A stretch of 30,484 nucleotides of DNA, taken from Baffinella frigidus. Taxonomy: Eukaryota > Cryptophyceae > Cryptomonadales > Baffinellaceae. The notes beneath the pieces are model-generated. The model searched no databases. It saw nothing but the letters and a program-made list of their open reading frames with translations, and was not told where the DNA came from. The stretch lies in assembly GCA_026770585.1 (NCBI GenBank), contig MU647568.1, positions 62,922 to 93,405 of the forward strand. The letters run 5' to 3'. Every line of letters begins with the position of its first letter. The stretch's first letter is position 1. Positions 8,278 to 15,543 of the stretch are shown here, piece after piece. The position numbers and the translations under genes were made by a program.

Positions 8278-8545
8278 TTTTGTAAAGCACTATCTCCCCT
8301 CGGGCGCTTGTAAAGCACTATTCCCCATTAGGGTGTTTGTAAAGCAAATATTTCTCTTAGGCCGTACCACGATGACGACAAGGAGGGCTCTGGAAGAAAT
8401 AGTGGGATGGGGCTGTCAATGTAAATTTGTCAAGCACTATCTCCCCTCAGGGCGTTTGTAAAGCACCATTCCCCATAGGGCGTTTGTAAAGCAAATAGTA
8501 CCACGATGGAGACGAGGAGGGCGGTGGAGAAGAGCACTTGGAACG
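8278..8545. repeat. Two ~140-bp tandem units
   Basis: Units near 8279-8398 and 8427-8540 share TTTGTAAAGCAC, CATTCCCCAT, GTACCACGATG and GGAGGGC. On the minus strand these continue the beta exon frame (ALLVSIVV in one, ALLVVIVV in the other), so the duplicated unit includes an exon end. Confidence 0.75.
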
Positions 8546-8579
8546 AGACCCACAGCGAAAATAGCACCGAGCGCGGCAA
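8430..8579 (-). CDS. Candidate exon beta, hydrophobic
   Basis: After acceptor CCCTGACAG, where the preceding intron is CCCTAAACCC repeat, a phase-0 frame reads LPRSVLFSLWVSFQVLFSTA, then LLVSIVV, and continues to TGA at 8430. A donor at GTG/GTACTA (exon 8502-8579) would give 26 codons ending in phase 0. Strongly hydrophobic, probably a membrane segment. Phase fits splicing from the 10483-10757 exon and into exon alpha. Unrecognised. Confidence 0.45.
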   Translation of the reverse strand: MPRSVLFSLWVSFQVLFSTALLVSIVVLFALQTPYGEWCFTNALRGDSA

Positions 8580-9262
8580 CTGTCAGGGTTTGGGGGTTAG
8601 GGTTTAGGGTTTAGGGTTTAGACGCAAAGCGAGAACAGCGCCGTGCGCGGTAACTGTGATTTGAGGTTTGGGGTTTGGGTTTTAGGGTTGAAGGTTGAGG
8701 GTTGAGGGTTGAGGGTTTAGGTTTTGGGGCTTAGGCCCAGAGCGAGAACAGCACCGAGCACGGCAACTGCATTTTGTTTGTCAAGTTATTATGATATTGC
8801 AAAGGTGGGGAAGAGCACTTAGAAGGCAACCCAGAGGGTTTGGGTTTTAGGGTTGAGGGTTGAGGGTTGAGGGTTGAGGGTTTAGGGTTTAGACCCACAG
8901 CGAGAACAGCACCGTGCGCGGCAACTGTTAGGGTTGGGGGTTGGGGGTTTGGGTTTTAGGGTTTAGGGTTTGGGGTTTAGGGTTGAGGTTTTGGGGTTTA
9001 TGATTTATGGTGCATGGTTTAGGGTTTAGGGCTCAGGTTTTGGGGTTTAGACCCATAGCGAGAACAGCACCGTGCGCGGCAGCTCTTAGGGTTTAAAGTT
9101 TAGGGTTTAGGGTTTATGTTTTGGGGTATAGGGTTTATGGTTTATGGTTTATGGTGTATGGTGTATGGTGTATGGTGTATGGTTTAGGGTTTAGGGTTTA
9201 GGGTTTAGGGTTTAGACCCAGAGCGAGAACAGCACCGTGCGCGGCAACTGCATTTTTTTGAA
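8547..9262. repeat. Array of beta exon-edge copies separated by telomere-like tracts
   Basis: Six copies of a ~38-bp box (GCGAGAACAGCACCGTGCGC then GGCAACTG) begin near 8547, 8620, 8734, 8891, 9049 and 9214. Each pair is separated by TTTAGGG, TTGAGGG or TTTATGG tracts of variable length. On the minus strand each box is a near copy of the beta exon start with its CAG acceptor. The copies at 8620, 8734, 8891, 9049 and 9214 run into CCCTAAA DNA or stops and are probably non-functional. Confidence 0.85.
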
Positions 9263-9327
9263 AAGTCGTTTGTGATATTTAACAGTGCAGGTTGCGAGCC
9301 GTCTGTATCCAAACCCCTAGACTTACT

Positions 9328-9452
9328 ACCCCAGAGTCTTCGAGGGGGTCGCCAAAAATTCAATTCCCCTTCAAGGCAGTGGTTTTCAAGAGTCAACAAC
9401 CGTGTCCTGGCACGGTTTTAAAAAATCAACCCCCTCCTACACTCTGGCGTGG
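9328..9452. mobile_element. Family F element, copy 1
   Basis: About 125 bp, ending CTCTGGCGTGG with TA outside; the left end is damaged (TACCCCAGAG). The interior matches the element at 12794-12919 in opposite orientation (ATTTTTGGCG, CAAGGCAGTGG, GAGTCAACAACCG). It shares the terminal CCACGCCAGAG with family E but has a different interior. Confidence 0.75.
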
Positions 9453-9539
9453 TACTGTCGGTTTTTGCCGAAACTGGAGCAGGCCGACTCAGAAAATTCC
9501 TTCTTCGTTTTCGTTTTCTTCCTGAGAGAGACAGTGGTG

Positions 9540-9640
9540 AATAAATGCCAGCACCATGCGCGGAGCCTGTATTTTATCGGTCAGGTTATTTGTGATATTT
9601 AACAGTGCAGGTTGGCAGCCTGATTTATTTCTTAAAAACA
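9540..9640 (-). pseudogene. Diverged seventh beta-type exon edge
   Basis: The sequence TTTGTGATATTTAACAGTGC is shared with the intron side of the box at 9214. The minus frame after acceptor AAATACAG reads APRMVLAFIHH, comparable to LPRSVLFSLW. It lacks further support as a working exon. 9453-9540 holds nothing recognisable. Confidence 0.35.
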
Positions 9641-9673
9641 AGGCCCACCGACCTAAAAACAAAGAAGAAGAGT

Positions 9674-10130
9674 TCAGGGTTGAGGATTCTGGCTGAGGGT
9701 TCAGGGTTCAGGGTCCAGGGTGCAGGGTTCAGGTTCCAGGGCTCAGGGTTCAGGGTCCAGGGTCCAGGGGTTATGCGGGGTTAGGGTGAGGGGTTTATTA
9801 GGGTTCCGGGTTCAGGGTTCAAGGTTTATTAGGGGTTAGGAGAGTTGGTCATGAGTGTTTCCTAGGGGCTAGGTGAGTTGTTTATTAGTATGTAGTAAAT
9901 ACTAATAAACAAAATACTAATAAAGTAAATAGTATGTAGTAAATACTAATAAAGTATTTGCTCTCACCTTCTGCTGAGTCTGGTCTCAGGGTTCAGGGTT
10001 CAGGGTTCAGGGTTCAGGGTTCAGGGTTCAGGGTTCAGGGTTCAGGGTTCAGGGTTCAGGGTTTATTAGGGGTTCAGGGTTCAAGGTTTGGGGTGTAGGG
10101 TGAGGTGCTCTCACCTTCTGTTTATTAGTG
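9674..10130 (+). repeat. TTCAGGG arrays and TTTATTAG palindromes
   Basis: 9674-9880 is degenerate TTCAGGG. 9879-9959 holds TTTATTAGTAT/ATACTAATAAA palindromes. 9986-10066 is a nearly perfect array of about 12 TTCAGGG units. The array is bracketed by copies of GCTCTCACCTTCTG (9960-9973 and 10107-10120), the splice-donor edge of the exon at 10483-10757. Confidence 0.9.
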
Positions 10131-10174
10131 TTTATTAGGGGCTAGGTGAGTTAGTTATTAGCGTTTGCTCTCAC

Positions 10175-10231
10175 CTTCTGTTGAGTCTTGACCGGGAGCA
10201 GCGCCAGCGTGCCCGTAACGAAAAAGTAGCA
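10175..10231 (-). pseudogene. Partial duplicate of the gamma exon end
   Basis: Nineteen codons, CYFFVTGTLALLPVKTQQK, ending at donor AAG/GTGAGAGC. Compared with the 10483-10757 exon, ATC becomes GTT (Ile/Val) and GCC becomes GTC (Ala/Val), while other changes are silent. A hairpin element begins at 10236, just upstream in the sense direction, and no acceptor precedes the frame, so it is probably non-functional. Confidence 0.5.
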
Positions 10232-10235
10232 CACG

Positions 10236-10478
10236 TTTCACCTAAAGTCAACTGGCCGGCTCCCTGGCTAGCAGTGCAGTTGACTTGATGTGAAATGCTC
10301 TGGGCTAGAAGATGCCATCGAGTTGAAGAGCTCATAGGAAAACGGTTTTAATTTTTTAAAAATGGATTCATTCAAAATTACTACACGAATGCTTTAATAT
10401 TACTAGTAAAACTCATCATGTGTAGTAGATTTCATTGCCAGAAATTTTAAAATTAAAACCGGTTTCCTATGAGAGCTC
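10236..10478. mobile_element. Hairpin U and AT-rich element T2
   Basis: 10236-10295: TTTCACCTAAAGTCAACTG pairs with CAGTTGACTTGATGTGAAA. 10328-10478: 151-bp AT-rich element with GAGCTC, then ATAGGAAAACGGTTTTAATT arms, and interior TACTACAC like T1. T2 abuts the donor of the gamma exon, so it lies at the very start of that intron. Confidence 0.75.
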
Positions 10479-10482
10479 TCAC

Positions 10483-10757
10483 CTTCTGTTGGGTCTTGGC
10501 CGGGAGCAGCGCCAGCGTGCCGGTGATGAAAAAGTAGCACCCTGCAACCAGAGGGTCAAGCTCGGGAGTGGCCAAAAGTAGGATTTCCACAGAGGCTGCC
10601 TCTATGAAAACACCAGCACCCACTCTCCCCGCGTTGATCCTCAGCGCCACAACACAAGAAACTAGGGTGGAGCTGGCGAAACAGAGTCTCTCTATTATTT
10701 CGTAAAACGAATCGACCGGGAGCAGCGCCAGCGTGCAGGTAATGAAAACGTAGCACC
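10483..10757 (-). CDS. Exon gamma, multi-pass membrane protein fragment
   Basis: 275 bp between acceptor TTCGCAG and donor AAG/GTGAGAGC, with 91 uninterrupted codons ending in phase 0. Hydrophobic stretches in order: CYVFITCTLALLPV; TLVSCVVALRI; GAGVFIEAASVEILLLA; LVAGCYFFITGTLALLPA. First and last are versions of the same segment, so the exon has an internal duplication. Four copies of the donor edge GCTCTCACCTTCTG occur on plus at 9960, 10107, 10167 and 10475. The ALRI...YFxIT pattern loosely recalls polytopic transporters, but I do not recognise a family. Confidence 0.55.
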
Positions 10758-10797
10758 CTGCGAATGAAACGTGCGCATGAAAAAGTAATTAAAATGT

Positions 10798-10923
10798 CCA
10801 CGCCAGAGGGCTCGACGGAAACCGACGGCTTATTCACGCCAGATCTGGCGTCGTTGACTTTAGGTTGCAGGGCATTTCCCCTGAACATTGTCAAAAATGG
10901 ATGTTTCGAGCCCTCTGGCGTGG
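10798..10923. mobile_element. Family E element, copy 2, in putative intron
   Basis: 126 bp with the same perfect terminal CCACGCCAGAGGGCTCGA as copy 1 and internal palindrome CGCCAGATCTGGCG. It lies 40 bp upstream (sense) of the gamma acceptor, so it would be intronic. Confidence 0.85.
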
Positions 10924-10928
10924 GTGGT

Positions 10929-11403
10929 CCACTCGGTGGGCTACAAGGGTTTCGTTGACCCCGGATTCCGGGGTGTCGCGTGACCAATTTGCATTAAAAA
11001 AATCCTTAAAGTTAATTGTCTGCAATCAAGTTGACTTTTGATGCAATTAAGTTGACTTTTGATGCAGTTAACCCTGTTTGTGTGAAAATTACCACACAAT
11101 ATTTTTTTTACTTGTAAAGGACTTGTAAACTTAAAACTTTTAAAATAATCCCTCTTCCAGTCTCGAGTGGCGTACGCCGTAGGACTCCTGTGACCAAAAA
11201 ATCCTAGGATTTTGGCCTACAGTAGGAGGTCCTAGGCAATGCCGTAGGCCTAACTACCCCATTTTTAGTCTGTTACCCTATTAGATTGATCGAGGGAAAC
11301 CGACGCCTTATCCACGTAAGATCTGACGTGGTTGACTTAAGGATTCAAGGGGTTTCCCTTGAAAGATCTCAAAAGTGGATGTTTCGATCATCCTGGCGTG
11401 GTG
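10929..11403. mobile_element. Nested remnants of D, H, A and E
   Basis: 10929-about 11060 is family D with a repeated AAGTTGACTTTTGATGCA end. 11090-11170 is a family H half ending CTCGAGTGG. 11176-11283 is the right half of family A. 11285-11403 is family E lacking its left end. The junctions abut, suggesting successive insertions with deletions. Confidence 0.7.
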
Positions 11404-11436
11404 GCCTGTTCAGATGTCCCAGCGTTGGTTCAGTCT

Positions 11437-11600
11437 GTTCGAGTTCACCAACTTGGTGAGCCCGGGCTCTTCCCCGCTCCAAAGTTGACGGATTTGCACC
11501 GCAACCCCAGCATGTCAACTTGAGAATAGTCGGTCAACTTAAGAAAAGTCTGACAGTCAACCCGAGTGAGGCAGAGCTAGACCAGCCCGGTACGAACCCG
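11437..11600. repeat. AAGTTGAC-type repeat copy with hairpin
   Basis: Starts with hairpin TTCACCAACTTGGTGA, then GAGCCCGGGCTCTTCCCCGC and AAAGTTGACGGATTTG as in the 2082-3420 cluster. Nothing coding is supported from 11404 to 11683. Confidence 0.7.
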
Positions 11601-11683
11601 GGAAAAGCAAACGAACAACCCCTTGAAGCAGAGCCACGAAGGATTCTTAGAGGGGGTATTCCAAGTCCAAACTTGGAGCCATT

Positions 11684-11913
11684 CCACACAGCGGACTTCG
11701 GAGGGATTTTGAATAACCCCTAAGCGATAAGACCTAGGACCCTACGGTAGGCATCCCGTAGGGACATAGGGGGGTTCCTACGGATAAGGTAACGGAAAGG
11801 CCGCAGCCGTAGGACCCTACGGTAGGCATCCCGTAGGGGCATAAGGGGCTTCCTAAGGTAACGGAAACTCGGCCCAAAATGGGCCGAAAATCCCTTCGAA
11901 GTCCGCTGTGTGG
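11684..11913. mobile_element. Family G element with internal duplication
   Basis: 230 bp with ends CCACACAGCGGACTTCG and its inverse. Between them a ~70-bp block (GACCCTACGGTAGGCATCCC onward) is present twice in tandem. A shorter undivided relative in opposite orientation is at 25635-25796. Fragments lie at 3417, 7879 and 17895. Confidence 0.8.
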
Positions 11914-12126
11914 AGTCCAAAAGTGTCAACTTTCAGGGAAGAAGGGCCCGTGCTGCCCGAAAAACCTGCGACAATTGACTTTTGAAACACCCACGTCAAC
12001 AATCCTGGATGGCTAGGACTCGCACCTGGAGCGTCTGCTCTGAATGTATTCAATGAGGAGCCCGGATTAACTGAGGCAGAGCTAGGTATCCGTCGAGGGA
12101 CTCGCACCCATGAGCGGCACAGCTAC

Positions 12127-12274
12127 CACGCGACGATACCTTGCACCTCAAATCGACAGTGGACGAATTCAGGTTGGGTCTAATCAGTACTAACCCACGG
12201 ACGAATTCCGTCCTCTGTGTACCAGGAATAATAGAAAGACACAGTCGATTTGAGGTGCAGGGTATCGTCGCGTG
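12127..12274. mobile_element. Family L element
   Basis: 148 bp with about 31-bp terminal inverted repeats starting CACGCGACGATACC and containing GCACCTCAAATCGAC. Non-coding. It abuts family D at 12275. The pair is flanked by GGACTCGCACCCATGAGCG (12098-12116) and a one-mismatch copy (12416-12434). Confidence 0.8.
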
Positions 12275-12412
12275 CCACACGGTGGGCTACGAAGGTTTCG
12301 GTGGGGCTGGAATTCAGGGTGTTACGTGACCAAATTGCACAAGAAAATCCTTAAAGTTAATTGCCTCAAGGCAAGTTGACTTTTGATGAAAGGTTCGTAG
12401 TCCACCGTGTGG
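12275..12412. mobile_element. Family D element, copy 4
   Basis: 138 bp, nearly identical to 3108-3246 (CGGTGGGGCTGGAATTCAGG core). With element L it separates the exon-end copy GGACTCGCACCC at 12416 from its duplicate at 12098. Confidence 0.85.
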
Positions 12413-12490
12413 GTAGGACTCGCACCCATCAGCGACCAGTTCCAGACGGTGAACGTCGAAAACATGTTCCAGCCTCGCATCTCGATGCAT
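12413..12490 (-). CDS. Candidate exon theta-1, LEHVF
   Basis: 26 codons from ATG: MHRDARLEHVFDVHRLELVA, then DGCESY, stopping at the family D element. Its end (GTGCGAGTCC) recurs at 12098-12116 and about 12013. Two other copies of LEHVF (12958-12984 and 13262-13291) are followed by a GTGAGAGGG donor instead of coding sequence. An acceptor CGCAG lies upstream. Unrecognised, charged rather than hydrophobic. Confidence 0.35.
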
Positions 12491-12660
12491 CCCCCCCCCT
12501 GCGATAAATAATAAAACTATTAGTTAATCTATAAAAATAAATAATAAAACTATTAGTTGATATATAAAACTATTAGTTAATCTATGATAAAACTGTTAGT
12601 TAACCTAAACCTATTAGGTAATCTATTATTTGACCTATTATAAAAGGTGTTGTTGAGTTT
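12459..12660. repeat. AT-rich direct repeat P, copy 1
   Basis: Matches 13259-13460: both run from AACATGTTCCAGC through GCGATAAATAATAAAAC and CTATTAGTTAATCTA repeats to a TTTGACCTATTA motif. In the sense (minus) direction this AT-rich block lies upstream of the LEHVF exon, so it is an intron duplicated with its exon. Confidence 0.8.
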
Positions 12661-12793
12661 GTTGAATGAGAGCCACAAGGTGGCTAAAGTTGACACGTCA
12701 GATTCGCACGAAAGAAAGAATGGTTCCTGAAGGGAACCTCAGGTTGCTGAGGCTCCAGTTGGCAAAAAGAAAAATAGCCAACGCTCGCACGAG

Positions 12794-12919
12794 CCACGCC
12801 AGAGTGCAGGAGGGCGTTGATTTTTTTTAACCGCGTCTGAAAGCGGTTGTTGACTTTTGAAAACTACTGCCCTGAGGAGGAATTGACTTTTGTTGACCCC
12901 TGCCAAGGCTCTGGCGTGG
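12794..12919. mobile_element. Family F element, copy 2
   Basis: 126 bp bounded by CCACGCCAGAG and its inverse. Interior AGCGGTTGTTGACTTTTGA matches copy 1 inverted. The right end plus flank (GGCGTGGAGCCTTCTTGG) reappears at 13218-13290, so flanking DNA was duplicated after insertion. Confidence 0.8.
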
Positions 12920-12957
12920 AGCCTTCTTGGAGGAAACAAAGAAAGTTTCCCTCTCAC

Positions 12958-12984
12958 GAAAACATGTTCTAGCTCTGTTTCACT
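12958..12984 (-). CDS. Exon end theta-2 with GTGAGAG donor
   Basis: Minus frame SETELEHVF followed by GTGAGAGGGAAAC, the same donor type as exon gamma. Its copy at 13262-13291 reads DRDAGLEHVF/GTGAGAGGG. The exon start is not defined. The intron flank (12913-12957) is duplicated at 13217-13261. Confidence 0.3.
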
Positions 12985-13540
12985 CGGGTTGACTAAATCG
13001 ATTGTGTCCTTTTATTCGACCCAAATCTTCAAAAGTCTACTTTTTCAAGGGAATTTATCAACTTTTGGCGAACCGTTGCGATTTGGGCTCACCATTTTGG
13101 TGAGCCCGATTCAAGTGGAGCAGAGCGGTCGGTCGGTTACCTTATCCGTGATCATTTCCCAACAAAACTTTAAAAGTCCCTTTTATTCTGTTCGCATGGG
13201 TAGCCTCGTGTGGTCTGGCGTGGAGCCTTCTTGGAGGAAACAAAGAAAGTTTCCCTCTCACGAAAACATGTTCCAGCCCCGCATCTCGATCGCATCCTCC
13301 CCCCTGCGATAAATAATAAAACTGTTAGTTAATCTATTAAAATAAATAATAAAACTATTAGTTGATCTATTAAAATATTAGCTAATCTACAAGAAAACTA
13401 TTAGTTAACCTAGACCTGTTAGTTAATCTGTTGTTTGACCTGTTAGAAAAGGTGGTGTTTTTTATTTGACCTATTATCATTGGTCAAATATTTGACCTTT
13501 TATCACAGGTCAAATAACAGATCTAATCATAGGTGGTTCT
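12985..13540. repeat. Duplicated flank Q/P2, hairpin and TTTGACC repeats
   Basis: 13086-13113 is a GGGCTCACC/GGTGAGCCC hairpin like those at 2985 and 3249. 13217-13290 repeats 12912-12978. 13310-13460 is the second AT-rich P copy. 13465-13516 repeats TTTGACCTATTATCA in both orientations. No other exon than 13262-13291 is seen. Confidence 0.7.
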
Positions 13541-13653
13541 TTTTTTTGGACACGATACTCATCCGGTCCCCTCGGCGCCGATCGTGAGGTTTTCCCGAAA
13601 GTACAAACCCTGGGTGTGTACTTTCGGGTCAGAACAAACCCTGGGTGTGTACT

Positions 13654-13725
13654 TTCCGCGCTGAACCGGTGCAGCCAACAGTCGTTCGTTCGTGGCTGGC
13701 AAGTGACCTTGTTCCAGCGATCCAC
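13654..13725 (-). pseudogene. Exon delta-4, partial CNKVTCQPRT copy
   Basis: Frame VDRWNKV, then TCQPRTNDCWLHRFSAE. The KVTCQPRT core and following residues match the delta copies. The upstream part has diverged. Adjacent repeats of ACAAACCCTGGGTGTGTACT (13602 and 13634 regions) lie just downstream in sense. Confidence 0.4.
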
Positions 13726-13868
13726 ACCAGAAGGGTGTCAGCGGGCGCGGTTCGGCAGAGCAGCAGACACAAGGCGGAGCCTGGCCTGTCTCTCTCTCTT
13801 CATAGAGGACCAACCCCCGGTTGGCTGATCCTCACTTTTCCCGAAAACACAAACCCAGCGCGGTGCAG

Positions 13869-13940
13869 TCAAAAGTCGTTCGTTCGTGGATGGCACGTGA
13901 CCGTGTTGCAGAGATCCCCCAGCGCGGTGCAGTCAACGGC
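13869..13940 (-). pseudogene. Exon delta-3, diverged copy
   Basis: Frame AVDCTALGDLCNTVTCHPRT, then NDF and TGA. Aligns to delta-1 at VD..AL...GD.CN.VTC.PRT. No convincing acceptor seen. Confidence 0.4.
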
Positions 13941-13949
13941 CAGCAAACA

Positions 13950-14278
13950 ATGCTTTCGACTATTGTATCACTCAACTCAAGGCTAAAGGGCCTGATTTAG
14001 GACCTGTGCTGAGAGTAATAAAGAAGAGAAGAGAAGAAACAATGCTTTCTCTGCAGATCCTTTCTACGGAAGGGCGAGGTGTTCGCCTACGGTGGGCGAA
14101 ATCGAAACCTAAAGGACCTAAAGGACCAGTCCACAGTCGTCCGTGCCACCAGCCCTCAGAGTGAGATCAAATCGCCTTTTCCAATTCCCTTGATTTGCAC
14201 TGGAGCGAGCCGGAATCCGGCGACCTGTGGTACAAATCAGGGGGCTCGACCAGGACGAATTGCTCTCTCTCTCTGAGG
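13950..14278. repeat. Intergenic/intron stretch with CTAAAGGACC repeat
   Basis: 14050-14131 holds TTCTACGGAAGGGCG followed by CCTAAAGGACCTAAAGGACC. This dispersed repeat recurs at 17735-17815 and, more distantly, 25020-25100. 13950-14050 and 14132-14278 show nothing I can support as coding. Confidence 0.6.
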
Positions 14279-14448
14279 CCGCGCCCGGAGGCGAAGAGGT
14301 CCACAAAATCGTGTAAATTTAACTCCCGTGTTGCATCTTTCTATTATTTGTGCCATGATCTTTATCATGATTTTTATCATGGACGATAGAAATACTCAAT
14401 GCGGATTTACGATCACGATTTTGTGGACCCTTTCGCCTCCGGGCGTGG
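14279..14448. mobile_element. Family W inverted-repeat element
   Basis: 170 bp with about 35-bp arms: CCGCGCCCGGAGGCGAA, then GAGGTCCACAAAATCGTG, closing with the inverse. The interior is AT-rich with TTTATCATGA repeats. A fragment of one end (CCGCGCCCGAAGGCGGAGGG) is at 15756. Confidence 0.8.
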
Positions 14449-14568
14449 TTTGGTGGTGCCTACGGTAGGACATCCCTAGGCGGGTAGGAATTTCCTAGCG
14501 GTGAATAGATGGCTTGTACACTTTAAAATGTACATCTGGTGCAGATTACTACAGGCTGGAACCCCAGT

Positions 14569-14671
14569 TTAAGCTGCTACAGGCTGGAAGCGGAGGGACG
14601 TGGCCTTGTTGCAGACATCTCCCATGGACGCCAGAGCGATCTTGTCAACGCTCAGCCAGATCTGAAACGTC
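14569..14671 (-). CDS. Exon delta-2
   Basis: One base plus 33 codons: TFQIWLSVDKIALASMGDVC, then NKATSLRFQPVAA. Relative to delta-1 the conserved part differs mainly at silent third positions (TTC/TTT, AAA/AAG, GCC/GCT) plus Thr/Ser and Val/Ala, as expected for former or present coding DNA. Preceded by GGCAG. Confidence 0.4.
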
Positions 14672-14845
14672 CTGCCACGTTTTTCGGGTCCATAGGACCC
14701 TACCGTAGGACACCCCTAGGCAGGTAGGAATTTCCCAGCGGTGGATAGATGGCTTGTGTACATCTGGTGCAAATTACTACAGGCTGAAACCCCGGTTTAA
14801 GCTGCTACAGGCTGGAAGCGGAGTGACCTTGTTGCAGATATCAAT

Positions 14846-14945
14846 TCAGTCAACAATCGTCCGTGGCTGGCACGTGACCTTGTTGCAGACATCTCCCATG
14901 GACGCCAGGGCGATTTTGTCAACGGTCAGCCAGATCTGGAACGTC
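14846..14945 (-). CDS. Exon delta-1, acceptor next to telomere-like tract
   Basis: Acceptor CCCGCAG immediately follows the CCCTAAACCC tract (sense strand). One base, then 32 codons: TFQIWLTVDKIALASMGDVC, then NKVTCQPRTIVD and TGA. A donor at AAG/GTCACG is possible but the sister copy lacks GT there. Three relatives lie in 13654-14671. Unrecognised. Confidence 0.45.
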
Positions 14946-14950
14946 CTGCG

Positions 14951-15096
14951 GGTTTAGGGTTTAGGGTTTAGGGTTTAGGGTTTAGTGTTCAAGGTTCAGG
15001 GTTCAGGGTTCAGGGTTCAGGGTTCAGATTTGAGGGTTTAGGGTTTAGGGTTTAGGGTTGAGGTTTTAGGGTCTAGGGTATAGGGTATAGGGTTTA
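14951..15096 (+). repeat. Telomere-like insertion with 14-bp target duplication
   Basis: Degenerate TTTAGGG/TTCAGGG/TATAGGG tract, flanked by exact direct repeats TGGAACGTCCTGCG at 14937-14950 and 15097-15110. On the minus strand this 14-mer is CGCAGGACGTTCCA, i.e. the splice acceptor and first bases of exon delta-1. The tract was apparently added at a staggered break in that acceptor, leaving a complete acceptor on the exon side. Confidence 0.85.
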
Positions 15097-15109
15097 TGGA
15101 ACGTCCTGC

Positions 15110-15391
15110 GCCCAGAGTCGCATGTTCACTTCAGCCGCGAGACCCTTCTTCTTCTTGATTATTCTCGATACAGGTTCTAGATAGGCCCTTAAGCCTTGAG
15201 TTGAGTCATACAAAAGTCTATGCGCCTTAAGAAACGGGCCCGCCTCGGAAATGTGAGCTGTGCCACTTCAGTGCTTAGTTCCGAGCCCTCTCTGGACGCC
15301 TTCCCTTAAGTTGATGGTCCGACGTCATAAGTTCAGTAAAAGTCTCTTCCTCTCTCTTCAGCCGTGAGACCTTCACAATCGAGCCCTCTCT
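15110..15391. other. Non-coding stretch with duplicated block
   Basis: 15283-15350 (GAGCCCTCTCTGGACGCC, then AAGTTGATGGTCCGACGTC) is repeated downstream as 15380-15391 plus 15544-15600, where element X splits it, and inverted at 4514-4595. No coding evidence. Confidence 0.6.
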
Positions 15392-15543
15392 CTAGCTCTG
15401 TCCCACTTAGATTTGGGCCCGCCATTATTTCGCCACCCCCCGAAATTTCACAGGTAAATTTCATGGGGGGGTCAAATTTCACCTGTGAAATTTCAGGGGG
15501 GGGCGAAATAATGGCGAGCCCAAATTTACTGTGACAGAGCTAG
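15392..15543. mobile_element. Family X element with 5-bp target duplication
   Basis: 152-bp near-palindrome: CTAGCTCTGTC at both ends inverted, CCGCCATTATTTCGCC arms, and a GAAATTTCACAGGT/ACCTGTGAAATTTC centre. TCTCT flanks both sides (15387-15391 and 15544-15548). Two related loci lack it: GAGCCCTCTCTGGACGC at 15287 and, inverted, CGAGCCCTCTTTGGACGC at about 4570. This is insertion with a 5-bp duplication. Confidence 0.85.

Larger units (their letters stand above)
14459..14949. repeat. 240-bp tandem duplication carrying exon delta
   Basis: Two diverged units with a 240-bp offset start at 14459 and 14699. Each has GTAGGA...CCCTAGGC, GGTAGGAATTTCC, then TACAGGCTGGAAGCGGAG and ends ACGTCCTGC. 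Unit 2 carries an extra TCAGTCAACAATCGTCCGTG segment, also found at 13670 and 13870. Confidence 0.85.

Noticed and set aside
10556-10987. 143-codon minus frame
   Set aside because: It runs through the family E element and overlaps exon gamma in another frame; the gamma frame has the splice sites and duplicated copies.
12010-12434. tRNA or tRNA-derived SINE suggested by GTGCGAGTCC (B-box-like)
   Set aside because: No A box or cloverleaf found; the motif is the duplicated end of the LEHVF exon.
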